Below, piece after piece: positions 17,882 to 27,124 of a stretch of DNA of 64,000 bases. Position 1 is the first letter of the stretch; every line of letters starts with the position of its first letter. Origin of the DNA: Legionella cincinnatiensis. Lineage in GTDB: Bacteria > Pseudomonadota > Gammaproteobacteria > Legionellales > Legionellaceae. The position numbers and the translations under genes are program-made. The notes beneath the pieces were generated by a model. That model had not been told where the DNA came from. It saw only the letters and a list, made by a program, of their open reading frames with translations, and ran no database searches. The DNA lies in contig NZ_UGNX01000001.1 of NCBI RefSeq assembly GCF_900452415.1, positions 682,001 to 746,000 on the forward strand, written 5' to 3'.

Positions 17882-18544
17882 TTATATGTTGTTTGGTTGT
17901 ATTAATAATAATCCATCAGCTATAGGCAACAAGCTAATAAATACCCGAGGATCATTTTTAATTAAATCATTTAGTTTTCTTATTTCTCTAGTTTGTCCAC
18001 CTGTTTCATTTTCATCAATTACTTTACCATCCCAGAATATATTATCTATAGCGATTAATCCTTGGGGCTGAATCAGTTTTAATGCCATTTCATAGTAATT
18101 GATGTAATTGGTTTTATCCGCATCAATAAAAATAAAATCAAATTTATGGTGCCAACCTTCATGAACTAATGTATGCAAAGTATCAAGTGCGCGTCCAAGT
18201 CGTAATTCAATTTTATGGTCTTGCTTTGCTTCTTTCCAGAAAGGATGTGCTTTACTCGTCCAGGTAGTATTGATGTCGCAAGTAATGAGTTTTCCATCAT
18301 CAGGTAACATCAATGCCATTGCTAAGGCACTATAGCCTGTAAATGTTCCTAATTCTAAGATATTTTTTGCATGAATTAAACGCAAGAGCAATTGAAAAAA
18401 TTGCGCTTGCTCTGGAGGGATTTGCATATTTGCCAACTCCATTGTGGATGTTTCTTTGCGTAATGCTGTTAAGGACGGGTGTTCACGCAAAGATTTATCC
18501 AGCATGTAGGTGTATAATTCGGGAGTTAGGCTAATATGCTTCAT
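17882..18544 (-). CDS. SAM-dependent O-methyltransferase (caffeoyl-CoA OMT-like)
   Basis: 220 residues. The SAM site is ILELGTFTGYSALAMAL with an acidic partner in KLITCDINTTW. FIDADKTNYINYYE is the metal-binding motif of the cation-dependent OMT family, followed by GLIAIDNIFWDGKV. Bacterial members methylate catechols or other vicinal hydroxyls; the substrate here is unknown. It follows the dehydrogenase gene by 15 bases, so the two probably form an operon. Confidence 0.9.
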   Translation of the reverse strand: MKHISLTPELYTYMLDKSLREHPSLTALRKETSTMELANMQIPPEQAQFFQLLLRLIHAKNILELGTFTGYSALAMALMLPDDGKLITCDINTTWTSKAHPFWKEAKQDHKIELRLGRALDTLHTLVHEGWHHKFDFIFIDADKTNYINYYEMALKLIQPQGLIAIDNIFWDGKVIDENETGGQTREIRKLNDLIKNDPRVFISLLPIADGLLLIQPNNI

Positions 18545-18559
18545 ATGATCCTTTTTATT

Positions 18560-19633
18560 TTAAGAGAGTTTCTCTTGAGCTAAATGATCTGCTATTTCAT
18601 TAGTAGGTAAATTTTCTTTGGCAGATCGCGTAAAAATTTCCATTAAATGAGTGTATATCGCATCAATTTGCTCATTAATTTTTTCTTCCGGAGTATGAAG
18701 ATATTTAGATGCCGCAAAAATTAATCCTCCGGCATTAATTACATAATCTACTGCAAATAAGATATTTTTATCATGTAATTTTTTACCATGGTAAGTATGC
18801 GCTAATTGATTATTTGCAGCACCGGCAACAATTGTAGTTTGCAGTTGCGGAAGCGTAAGGTCATTAATAATAGCTCCCAATGCACAAGGAGCAAAAACAT
18901 CACAGGGGACCTTGTGAATTTGCTCAGTACTTATTGGTTTTGCTCCAAATTGAGTCACAGCACGTTCAACTGCAGCTGGAGAAACATCGGCAACAGTCAG
19001 TTTGGCACCTAATTCATGTAAATGTTTGCACAGCAAGAATCCAACATGTCCTAGGCCTTGGACCGCTACATGAATTCCGCTTAGGCTGTCTTTCCCCAAT
19101 TTAAAAGCAACTGCTGCTTGAATACCGCGTAAAATTCCGCGGGCAGTAGATGGAGACGGATCACCATCATACTTGGATAAACTGGCGACATAAGGAGTAT
19201 GTTCTGCAATGATGTCCATATCCTTTAATTCAGTTCCGCTATCGAGAGCAGTGATGTAACGTCCGTTTAATTCATGAACGAATTTACCAAATTGATGCAT
19301 ATATTGAGCACGATCGAAGGGCTCTCTAGGTTTTATGATAACAGACTTACCACCTCCTAAAGGTAGATTCACCGAGGCGGCTTTAAAGCTCATTCCACGA
19401 GCAAGGCGCATTGCATCTTTAACTGCAGCCTGAGTATTGGGATACTCAATAAAACGACACCCTCCTAAAGCAGGTCCTAGTTTGGTGTTGTGTATGGCTA
19501 TTATTGCTTTCATTCCTGTTTCGGGATCAACCTTAAAGTGCAAATCACCAAATCCATGAGAGAGCGCATAATCAAGAAAATCATCATCGGCTATTGTTTG
19601 GTTACTATTAGAGATATTGTCCACAGACATCAT
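18560..19633 (-). CDS. Leucine/valine-type amino-acid dehydrogenase
   Basis: 357 residues of the Glu/Leu/Phe/Val dehydrogenase family. GGCRFIEYPN precedes LARGMSFKAASVNLPLGGGK, which includes the catalytic and substrate lysines, and AVQGLGHVGFLLCKHL is the NAD Rossmann loop. Such enzymes deaminate branched-chain or aromatic amino acids to 2-oxo acids, feeding carbon metabolism in an amino-acid-using bacterium. The length and the GGCR motif suit leucine or phenylalanine dehydrogenase; the choice is not settled by eye. GGAG lies upstream of the tandem ATG ATG. Confidence 0.87.
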   Translation of the reverse strand: MMSVDNISNSNQTIADDDFLDYALSHGFGDLHFKVDPETGMKAIIAIHNTKLGPALGGCRFIEYPNTQAAVKDAMRLARGMSFKAASVNLPLGGGKSVIIKPREPFDRAQYMHQFGKFVHELNGRYITALDSGTELKDMDIIAEHTPYVASLSKYDGDPSPSTARGILRGIQAAVAFKLGKDSLSGIHVAVQGLGHVGFLLCKHLHELGAKLTVADVSPAAVERAVTQFGAKPISTEQIHKVPCDVFAPCALGAIINDLTLPQLQTTIVAGAANNQLAHTYHGKKLHDKNILFAVDYVINAGGLIFAASKYLHTPEEKINEQIDAIYTHLMEIFTRSAKENLPTNEIADHLAQEKLS

Positions 19634-19769
19634 GTTTCGCTCCGATTGAAATATTTGCAGAAGTTATATTCCTATTTTTTGATTAAATCAATGGTACCGT
19701 TTAATAATTTGGTATCTTTGGGTTTGCTGATATACACTTATTCGATTATTTATCAACTTGGAGAGTGTT

Positions 19770-20480
19770 ATGCGTCAAGTAGTTCAAATGCTGGCTTTGA
19801 TGGTAGTTACACCGTTTGCCTTTGCGGAAAATGTCTTACCACCGCCACCGCCGCAACCTCAATTAGTGCTTGATAAAATTGATTTCCAACTTTCGGCAAA
19901 ACAATGGGTTACAACGCAAACTGCATTGCTTGGTGTCACTATTAATGTAACTTTAAACAATGCGGATCTTGTTAAAGCTCGTTCTGATATTATGGAGCGA
20001 TTAAACAAAATCGCCAAAGGAGATTGGCATCTCGTTCAATTTGATCGTTCACAGGACAGCTCTGGGCTTGAGAAACTTTATGTACAAGCTCAAGCGCGAG
20101 TAAATCAGGAGGTATTAACTGATATTTATCAAAATGCTAAGGTTGTAAGCTCGCCTGGTGCTCAATATGAAATCTCCAGTGTAGATTTCAAACCAAGTTT
20201 TGATGAAACACAAATGGTTCTAACTCAAATTCGGCAGCGCTTGTATCAACAAGTAAATGATGAGCTTGATCGCATTAATAAGGCCTATCCAACCCAAAAT
20301 TATAGTGTGAGTAACTTGGTTTTTGTTGATGGAAATAATCCTCCTCAGCCAAGGCCTTATCAAGCCAAAGAGATGAATACGATGTTGGCTACAGCTGCGC
20401 CTGCAGCACCTGCTTTGACGGTAAGCAATGAGCTTATATTAACAGCTATAGTTGAGGTTGCTGCAAATCGTAAACAATAA
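19770..20480 (+). CDS. Secreted protein of unknown function
   Basis: 236 residues from ATG 19770 (GGAGAG upstream; the longer frame starts at 19758). Residues 1-19 form a signal peptide ending AFA, followed by a run of prolines (NVLPPPPPQPQ). The mature domain alternates strands and helices, with VTINVTLNNADLVKARSDI and QARVNQEVLTDIYQNAK; this is vaguely like SIMPL/DUF541 periplasmic proteins but too weak to assign. A low-complexity Ala-Pro stretch (ATAAPAAPALT) lies near the C-terminus. Confidence 0.7.
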   Translation: MRQVVQMLALMVVTPFAFAENVLPPPPPQPQLVLDKIDFQLSAKQWVTTQTALLGVTINVTLNNADLVKARSDIMERLNKIAKGDWHLVQFDRSQDSSGLEKLYVQAQARVNQEVLTDIYQNAKVVSSPGAQYEISSVDFKPSFDETQMVLTQIRQRLYQQVNDELDRINKAYPTQNYSVSNLVFVDGNNPPQPRPYQAKEMNTMLATAAPAAPALTVSNELILTAIVEVAANRKQ

Positions 20481-20553
20481 GTTGAGAAAATAGTTGTCAT
20501 TTAGGTGGCGTATCGCAGACACTAGAAGGGTATTGTTACGCTTCATGCTCATG

Positions 20554-21450
20554 TTAAGTTAAGGTCAATTACGGATAAGCGAGCGAGTTATTACTTCGAA
20601 GCCTTGGCAGGTACTTTCAAATCCGATGTCAAGGCTTCGAGATGGCATAAATGCCTCCCCAGTCCGAACGGTTCGTGATGGAGGCTGGATCTAAGTAAAT
20701 TCTTTATTAGATCTTTGGATCCCGTGGACAAGCCACGGGAAGTAGACACGAGCCTTAACTGAACGTGAGTTTCGTATAAGAGAACGTGGTTTTAGTTTGA
20801 GCCGTTCGGGCTGAGGAAGCGCATCGCGCTGTCTCGAAGCCTTAGGACAAATTTTCAAGTTCTGGGCTAAGGCTTCGAGATGGCGTAAACGCCTCTTCAG
20901 CCCGAACGGTTCGTGATGGAGGCTGGATCTAAGTAAATTCTTTATTAGTCTTTGGCTCCCGTGGACAAGCCACGGGAAGTAGGCACTAGTCTTAACTGAA
21001 ACGTGAGTTTCGTATAAGAGAACGTGGTTTTAGTTTGAGCCGTTCGGGCTGAGGAAGCGCATCGCGCTGTCTCGAAGCCTTAGGACAAATTTTCAAGTTC
21101 TGGGCTAAGGCTTCGAGATGGCGTAAACGCCTCCTCAGCCCGAACGGTTCGCGATGGAGGCTGGATCTAAGTAAATTCTTTATTAGTCTTTGGCTCCCGT
21201 GGACAAGCCACGAGAAGTAGGCACTAGCCTTAACTGAAACGTGAGTTTCGTATAAGAGAACGTGGTTTTAGTTTGAGCCGTTCGGGCTGAGGAAGCGCAT
21301 CGCGCTGTCTCGAAGGCTTAGTACGAATTTTCAAATTCTGGGCTCAGGCTTCGAGATGGCATAAATGCCTCCCCAGCCCGAACGGATGGGGATAGTAACG
21401 GGTTATAATTACATCTTTATCCATAACTGACGTTACGTTAAGGAAGTTAA
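20554..21450. repeat. Tandem array of a dispersed, structured repeat with terminal inverted repeats
   Basis: Outer ends: AAGGTCAATTACGGATAA (20561-20578) and the reverse complement of AACGTCAGTTATGGATAA (21417-21434) match at 15 of 18 positions. Between them is a unit repeated about three times at a period of 236-238 bases (boundaries near 20605, 20841, 21079 and 21317). Each unit holds nested hairpins: CCGTTCGGGCTGA with TCAGCCCGAACGG, inside it TCTCGAAGCCTTA with TAAGGCTTCGAGA, and separately CCCGTGG with CCACGGG. Junctions near 20754, 20991 and 21229 carry an internal TIR-like sequence (ACGTGAGTTTCGTATAAG). There is no coding potential. Related copies lie at 31384-31680 and 45925-45985. 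Confidence 0.8.
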
Positions 21451-21501
21451 TTACGCGCCTAGGGGAGATGACTGCTTTCTTGGTATTTAAAAGGTGGGCG
21501 C

Positions 21502-22263
21502 ATGACGCGTGTCTTATGCTTTTACTTGAAGGGGATTAATTTGTTGGCTGTAGAAAAAATTATTGGACATAGAGGCGCCTCTGCTTATGCTCCTGAAAAT
21601 ACCATAGCGGCATTTGATAAAGCTTTAGCTTTAGGATGCCGTTTCATTGAGTTTGATGTGATGTGCTGTTCTGATGGTGAGCCTTTTGTCATTCATGATG
21701 ACTGTTTAAAAAGGACGACAAATGGACGAGGGAGTGTTGGTTTAGTTGATTCAGATTATTTACAATCCTTAGATGCTGGTTCTTGGTTTTCACGGCGATT
21801 TAAAGGAGAACATATTCCTCATTTTAAAGAGGCTTTGAACTGGCTGTCTGTTGCAAATATGCAAGCAAATATTGAGATTAAACCTTATCCTGGTACAGAA
21901 GAGCAAACAGCGGTAGCAGTAATGAGCCATATTAATCGCTATTGGCCGTCTGAAAAAAATTTACCTTTAGTATCCAGTTTTTCTTGGGATGCTTTGACAT
22001 TATGTCGAAGCATCGCCCCGGAGATGCCTTTAGGTTTACTATTGCATGTTTGGGATGAGCAATGGTTGCAAAAAGCAAAACAATTAGAATGTTTTTCCAT
22101 TCATTTTAACCGTAGAGTTTTAACCAAAGAGCGGGTTAAGGAGATAAAAGCTGAAGGTTATGTGCTTTGTGCTTATACGGTTAATCGCAAGCGATTAGCA
22201 AATAAATTATTTGATTGGGGTGTCGATGCAATTTTTAGTGATTATCCTGACTTATTAGCATGA
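21502..22263 (+). CDS. ugpQ: Glycerophosphodiester phosphodiesterase
   Basis: 253 residues. Cleaves glycerophosphodiesters to glycerol 3-phosphate and an alcohol. GDPD signatures: GHRGASAYAPENTIAAFDKA, IEFDVMCCSDG, VIHDDCLKRTTNG and NIEIKP. There is no signal peptide, so it acts in the cytoplasm like E. coli UgpQ. ATG 21502 follows AAGGTGGG; an alternative start is TTG 21541 with AGGGG seven bases upstream, which would give an N-terminus beginning just before the HRG motif. Its stop overlaps the ugpB-like start by four bases. Confidence 0.92.
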   Translation: MTRVLCFYLKGINLLAVEKIIGHRGASAYAPENTIAAFDKALALGCRFIEFDVMCCSDGEPFVIHDDCLKRTTNGRGSVGLVDSDYLQSLDAGSWFSRRFKGEHIPHFKEALNWLSVANMQANIEIKPYPGTEEQTAVAVMSHINRYWPSEKNLPLVSSFSWDALTLCRSIAPEMPLGLLLHVWDEQWLQKAKQLECFSIHFNRRVLTKERVKEIKAEGYVLCAYTVNRKRLANKLFDWGVDAIFSDYPDLLA

Positions 22264-23561
22264 AAAAAATAACTCATCATTACTTTAGATGTCTCATTAT
22301 TCTGAATTGTTTCGTTGCTTTATTGTGCTCTTTTCCGGCACAGGCAGAGCGGGTCGAGCTGGTATTTTGGCATGGAATGGCAGGACATTTAGGAGAAGAG
22401 GTCAAAGCACTTGCTTATGAATTTAACCAAAGCCAAAGCAAATACTTGATTAAACCTGTGTATAAAGGAAACTATGTTGAAACCTTAACCAGTTTTGCTG
22501 CCGCATTCAGAGCACATCATCCACCTGCAATCGTGCAAATATTTGAAGTTGGCACTGAAATTATGCTTTCGCCTAAGGGTGTTATTAAACCAGTAGATGA
22601 ACTTATGCAAGAACAAGGAGTTCGTCTCCCTAAAGAAGATTTTATACAATCTATTCGGGAATTTTATAGCAAAAATGGGGAGTTGATGGCTTTGCCTTTT
22701 AATCTTTCAGTTGCTACTTTGTATTATAATTTAGATATTCTTGCTAAGGTAGGTTATACCCAGACGAATTTTCCACGTACGTGGAATGAAATGGAAGTAT
22801 TGGCTAAAAAGTTAAAAAATGCAGGTTATGATTGTACTTATACAACAGCTTATCCAGGCTGGGTACTTTTTGAATCTTTCTTAGCAATTCATGGATTACC
22901 ATTAACTCAAGATGAGCGTGCTGTTTTTGCTACTTCCCAATTATTAAGTCATTTTGAACGCTTAAAGCGTTGGCATTCTCTTCACTATTTTCGTTACGCA
23001 GGAAGAGTAGATGATGCCACTATTTTATTTACCAGTGGAATTTGTCCTTTATTTAGTCAATCTTCAGGCGCTTACAATAGTTTATCGGCATTAGTTCCTT
23101 TTCATCTGGGTATCGCAAGTATGCCTTTAGACACACAAGTGAGTAAAATAAGGCACGCCAATGTTGCAGGGGGGGCTGCTCTATGGGCCGTATCCGGACA
23201 AACAAAGGAGCAATATCAGGGAATCGCACAATTCTTTGCTTTTATAGTAAAGCCAGAAATACAAACACGATGGCACAAGCATACAGGGTATCTTCCTGTT
23301 GGCTTGCAAGGTATCTACGCCAGTATTCTACAAAGCAGTCATCACCCTACATTACTTATGGCTCAAGCTGATTTAGAAGGTGAAACACATAACAAATCAT
23401 TACGTCGCTTTGGCCCACAAAACCAAATCCGTAGTATTAACGATGAAGCATTAGAAGCTATGTTTGCTGGGTTTATAAGCCCGAGTAATGCCTTACAGGA
23501 GTCTTCTATACGAACGAATCATGTGTTATTGCGTTTCATCCAAAATACAGAGGGACAATGA
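22260..23561 (+). CDS. ugpB: Glycerol-3-phosphate ABC transporter substrate-binding protein (UgpB-like)
   Basis: 433 residues. A signal peptide ends near SFPAQAERV. The mature protein has the extracellular solute-binding protein family 1 fold: ELVFWHGMAGHLGEEVKAL, a hinge region, and GGAALWAVSGQTKEQYQGIA. The FWHGM opening is typical of UgpB, which binds sn-glycerol 3-phosphate or glycerophosphocholine in the periplasm. It is coupled to the phosphodiesterase gene (ATGA overlap). The permease and ATPase genes (ugpA, ugpE, ugpC) are absent from the window. Confidence 0.87.
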   Translation: MKKITHHYFRCLIILNCFVALLCSFPAQAERVELVFWHGMAGHLGEEVKALAYEFNQSQSKYLIKPVYKGNYVETLTSFAAAFRAHHPPAIVQIFEVGTEIMLSPKGVIKPVDELMQEQGVRLPKEDFIQSIREFYSKNGELMALPFNLSVATLYYNLDILAKVGYTQTNFPRTWNEMEVLAKKLKNAGYDCTYTTAYPGWVLFESFLAIHGLPLTQDERAVFATSQLLSHFERLKRWHSLHYFRYAGRVDDATILFTSGICPLFSQSSGAYNSLSALVPFHLGIASMPLDTQVSKIRHANVAGGAALWAVSGQTKEQYQGIAQFFAFIVKPEIQTRWHKHTGYLPVGLQGIYASILQSSHHPTLLMAQADLEGETHNKSLRRFGPQNQIRSINDEALEAMFAGFISPSNALQESSIRTNHVLLRFIQNTEGQ

Positions 23562-23641
23562 GGGTAAGATGAGTTAAATGCTATGCATCCTGGGATAACA
23601 TTCGTATACCACCATAAAATGCATTTTTATGTCGAACCAAG

Positions 23642-23848
23642 TTATTTATGAATAATAACGACGGATTCATAGGTGTCTGTATCAGTAGGGACATCTGGAT
23701 ACACAACTTGGGGGGGATTATAGCCTGGCGCATAAGTGTAATGAATTGGGACGTTTGAGGTACCAACCACAGTTGCAGTAGGAGCGCAACCTGTTAGAGA
23801 AGAAAGTATTATCCCTAATAGACTACAAGAGAAAATCATCTTTATCAT
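23642..23848 (-). CDS. Small lipoprotein
   Basis: 68 residues from ATG 23848, preceded by AAGGTAG. MIKMIFSCSLLGIILSSLTGC is a lipoprotein signal with lipobox LTGC. The mature part is short and rich in Pro, Tyr and Val (HYTYAPGYNPPQVVYPDVP) with no known domain. The longer frame up to 23914 would bury the signal peptide, so it is rejected as the start. Confidence 0.75.
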   Translation of the reverse strand: MIKMIFSCSLLGIILSSLTGCAPTATVVGTSNVPIHYTYAPGYNPPQVVYPDVPTDTDTYESVVIIHK

Positions 23849-23952
23849 AAAAACTACCTTAAGGCATACAAAAAACGGTACGCCTTTGAATCTTATTGTA
23901 TAATTATAGACCAATTCGGAGCTAAGAGGTATAGAGTTTAGGAGGCACAGCC

Positions 23953-24005
23953 ATAAGGTATTCGGGTCTTGGAAGACGAATTGTCAACAGATCCTAATAC
24001 CTTAT
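23953..24005. repeat. Inverted repeat downstream of slt, carrying a dispersed motif
   Basis: ATAAGGTATT (23953-23962) pairs perfectly with AATACCTTAT (23996-24005). The loop contains GAATTGTCAACAGATCCTA (23978-23996), whose core recurs at the ends of another intergenic element (43741-43896) and near 40723. It lies between the slt stop and a lipoprotein gene and may also work as a terminator. Confidence 0.5.
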
Positions 24006-24012
24006 AAAATTT

Positions 24013-25794
24013 TTATAAAGGCTCGAGAAAATGATGTAAGTCAGATTTTTGGCCCAATCGATATTGATAAACAACGTAAAAAGCCATAATGTTTTTTAAG
24101 TAATTGCGTGTCTCTTGCCAGGGTAAGGTTTCTATCCATACGTCAATTTCTTTGGGAGGATGAGTTTTTAACCAATAAACCACTTGTTTAGGACCAGCAT
24201 TATAAGCTGCTGCAATAAGGATAGGATGATGACCAAATCGCTTTGCGAGCTGTTTTAAATAAGCAACGCCTATATTAATATTTTTTTGGGGTAGAAATAA
24301 TTGTTTTTGATCATTATAGGGAATCTTATCTGCCTTTGATACGACTCGTGCAGTATAGGGCATGACTTGCATTAAACCACGAGCGCCAGCTGAAGACGTC
24401 GCATCATCTCTGAATCCGCTTTCTTGGCGGATAATGGCATAAATAAATTCAGGTTCCACCGTATATTTTTTAGAATAAAGTGAGATACTGTCTTTGTAGG
24501 CGAGCGGAAATCTTAAAGAAAGTTGATTATTAAGCGTTTCGTTATTACTGAGATAAACGGATTTGCCATGCCACTGTAGTTTACTATCAAGCCAATAAAC
24601 TAAAGCACTTGCCTCCTCTTTGGGCAGCTCACTGATAAAGTCATTGAGCAATCGTGATGCTTGCAGATTTTGTTTGGTGACGTAGAGTGTTTTAATTTGG
24701 TCGATAAAAGATTGATAAGGTTTCAAAACTTCTAAGTTGGTTGTGGGTGCCTCATTACTAAAGCTTGGTGTTTTATCAAGACGTAAACTGGCTAAAAAAC
24801 CATAATATTGTCTATTTTTAGCTAAAGGCTCATAAATTGCGCGCGCCTCTGTCATTTTGCCTTGCTCTTCTAAGGCGCGAGCTAGCCAATATTGCCAACA
24901 AGGTTCCTCTTTATTTTTTGAATCATTAATTAAGGTTGTGACTTGAGCCCAATTTTTATGTTTTAACGCGAAACGTATTTGCCAATCCAGTAAAGTATCA
25001 TTGTAATATTGTGGCTTTACTTTAGCGAACCATTGCAATGTATCCTCATTATTCCGCATTGCCTTATAAAGTGCTACATGGGCTAAAAAGGCTTGTTGTT
25101 GTTCTTGGTTTAGCATCTTTTGGGTTTTACTTTGTTGCCATAATTTAAGCGCTTGATCCATATTTGTTGAAACCATGTGCTTAAGGCCATAAAGATAAAT
25201 GGTACTGTTTAATCCACCGGGACTAAGCTTGCTTACGTTAGCGGGATTTTGGATCACAGCATTTAATGCCTGAATTTCTGCTGCGGGAGATATTTTGTAT
25301 TGTTTTAACAAATAACGAGCTAACTGTATGTTACGTTGTTCTAATGCTAGGTCAAAACGTTTCGTAATTAAGTCCCGATCTAATTTATTGTTTTTCAATA
25401 ATAAATTAAATAAGCTATCGCATGATGGTGGTCTTGAGCTTCCCGTTAACCATAAAGGAATCGACTCTTTTATGGCTTCATCCTGCATTCCTAAATTATA
25501 TTTTGCAATCTGGTCATAACACACAAGATTAATATCCTGAGAGGGTTGGTAATATTGATTGAAATGAGTCCAATCTTTGTTTTTAGCCAATTCATAAAGC
25601 CATTTATCCCGTAATTTGGTTGAAAGAGCGCCATCTCCACTAATAAACTCGAGGAATGTGGTATCAGGCGTAGCAGGAATATTTTGACTATAGAAGAGAT
25701 AAGTATTAAATCGATCCATATAGGCCTGGCCTGAAAGAGCATGACATAGCAGTGATCCCATAAGTCCGCATAGTAATAAAATGATATTTTTCAT
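24013..25794 (-). CDS. slt: Soluble lytic murein transglycosylase
   Basis: 593 residues, normal for Slt70. A signal peptide (residues 1-19, ending SLLCHALS) is followed by a long alpha-superhelical U domain and the C-terminal catalytic domain. The catalytic Glu is in IIRQESGFRDDATSSAGA, followed by GLMQVMPYTAR and AAYNAGPKQVVYWL. It cleaves peptidoglycan glycan chains in the periplasm to give 1,6-anhydro ends. rpe lies directly upstream. Confidence 0.95.
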   Translation of the reverse strand: MKNIILLLCGLMGSLLCHALSGQAYMDRFNTYLFYSQNIPATPDTTFLEFISGDGALSTKLRDKWLYELAKNKDWTHFNQYYQPSQDINLVCYDQIAKYNLGMQDEAIKESIPLWLTGSSRPPSCDSLFNLLLKNNKLDRDLITKRFDLALEQRNIQLARYLLKQYKISPAAEIQALNAVIQNPANVSKLSPGGLNSTIYLYGLKHMVSTNMDQALKLWQQSKTQKMLNQEQQQAFLAHVALYKAMRNNEDTLQWFAKVKPQYYNDTLLDWQIRFALKHKNWAQVTTLINDSKNKEEPCWQYWLARALEEQGKMTEARAIYEPLAKNRQYYGFLASLRLDKTPSFSNEAPTTNLEVLKPYQSFIDQIKTLYVTKQNLQASRLLNDFISELPKEEASALVYWLDSKLQWHGKSVYLSNNETLNNQLSLRFPLAYKDSISLYSKKYTVEPEFIYAIIRQESGFRDDATSSAGARGLMQVMPYTARVVSKADKIPYNDQKQLFLPQKNINIGVAYLKQLAKRFGHHPILIAAAYNAGPKQVVYWLKTHPPKEIDVWIETLPWQETRNYLKNIMAFYVVYQYRLGQKSDLHHFLEPL

Positions 25795-25816
25795 GACTCT
25801 CTTACATTAAAGTTTT

Positions 25817-26470
25817 TTATACATTGGCTAATTGGGTGCGCATAGCACTAATGGTGTCTTTGTAATTGGCACTTTTAAATACTGCAGCGCCTGCAACAAA
25901 TTGATTTGCTCCGGCGCGTGCTAAGGTGGCGATATTGTCTATTGTAACGCCTCCATCCACACAAAGATCAAGTTGAGGATAGCGTTCACGGATTTGTGGT
26001 ATTTTGTTAATGATTTCAGGAATAAGTTTTTGACCACCAAAGCCTGGGTTCACAGTCATGATGAGTACAAAATCAAGTTTATGAGCACACCACGTTAATA
26101 CCTCAATGGGTGTTGCCGGGTTTAATACTAAGCCAGCCTTGCATCCTAAATCTTTAATAAGGTTAAGGCTACGATCGATGTGGATGGTAGCATTCGGATG
26201 GATACTAATACGTTTTGCGCCAGCTTTTGCAAAAGATTCAATCAGTGCATCTACAGGTTGAATCATGAGATGTACATCTATAGGAAGTTTGGGGAAGCGT
26301 TTGATTAAAGCATCGCAAAATGCAGGGCCAAATGTCAAATTAGGTACGTAGTGATTATCCATGACATCAAAATGAATAAAATCAGCTCCAGCTTTCATTA
26401 CAGCATCGACTTCAGTGCCAAGACAAGTAAGATCAGCGGATAATATTGAAGGTAATATATGGTAAGCCAT
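25817..26470 (-). CDS. rpe: Ribulose-phosphate 3-epimerase
   Basis: 217 residues forming a TIM barrel. It interconverts ribulose 5-phosphate and xylulose 5-phosphate in the pentose phosphate pathway. All signatures are present: HFDVMDNHYVPNLTFGP, VDVHLM-like IDVHLMIQPV, MTVNPGFGGQ and CVDGGVTIDN, covering the catalytic Asp pair and metal-binding His residues. It ends 22 bases before slt. Confidence 0.96.
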   Translation of the reverse strand: MAYHILPSILSADLTCLGTEVDAVMKAGADFIHFDVMDNHYVPNLTFGPAFCDALIKRFPKLPIDVHLMIQPVDALIESFAKAGAKRISIHPNATIHIDRSLNLIKDLGCKAGLVLNPATPIEVLTWCAHKLDFVLIMTVNPGFGGQKLIPEIINKIPQIRERYPQLDLCVDGGVTIDNIATLARAGANQFVAGAAVFKSANYKDTISAMRTQLANV

Positions 26471-26733
26471 GGTTTATGTATTTAAAATTCGGTGTATACG
26501 CATATAATATGCTGTCTTGAAAAAACATTCTATTGCTATCGTGTGGAAAGCAATAAATTGTTTTCAGGTAGCATGATTATGGTGCATAGGATGCTGCGGA
26601 GCATAATAAACTTCTTCAATATTTGAACTCAATATTGAGAATTTGAACAAAATCTGAGATAATATCAGACCTAGTCCTGATTTTATATTGAGTTAAGTTA
26701 CAGAAACCTAATCATGCTTTTAGGGAGAATAAT

Positions 26734-27000
26734 ATGAGTCAAAATTGGCCTACCAGAGACAAAGATTTACAAACCGCCCGCATGATTATGGAAGAATATG
26801 CTAGTGAGCGTGAAAGTGATACTTTAGGTCTTTTTGAAATTGTTGTGGATCAAGCCGAGAAAAAGATGAGTTTTCGTTTATCCGGATGGGTTATTACTTT
26901 AGCGAAACATTTTAATTCAATGTATGGATTGGATCAGGGCGATTTTGTTATCCGACAAGTGATTACACGTTGTTTTACTCAGGGACAAACATTACATTAA
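26734..27000 (+). CDS. Small conserved-looking hypothetical protein, 88 residues
   Basis: AGGGAGAATAAT precedes ATG 26734. The product is soluble and mixed alpha/beta, with DTLGLFEIVVDQAEKKMSF and FNSMYGLDQGDFVIRQV. I do not recognise the family. It has its own unit upstream of glnE, 124 bases away. The coding signal is good, but the function is unknown. Confidence 0.65.
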   Translation: MSQNWPTRDKDLQTARMIMEEYASERESDTLGLFEIVVDQAEKKMSFRLSGWVITLAKHFNSMYGLDQGDFVIRQVITRCFTQGQTLH

Positions 27001-27124
27001 ATTTTTCTAAAATATTATGTTGTAACATAAACGTAACGTTTGTCTCTTGCAAAGGTAGGAATGTGACGTATTAAGACGGCATTCGGTTCTAAATGGAAGT
27101 AGTTCAATACAAAAGTTTATACAC

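Noticed and set aside
19490..19873. 127-residue plus-strand open frame
   Set aside because: It bridges the dehydrogenase gene (antisense) and the secreted protein's start in the wrong frame; no ribosome binding site.
20605..21380. CRISPR array
   Set aside because: The 238-base period is far too long and the whole unit is repeated, with no unique spacers and no cas genes.
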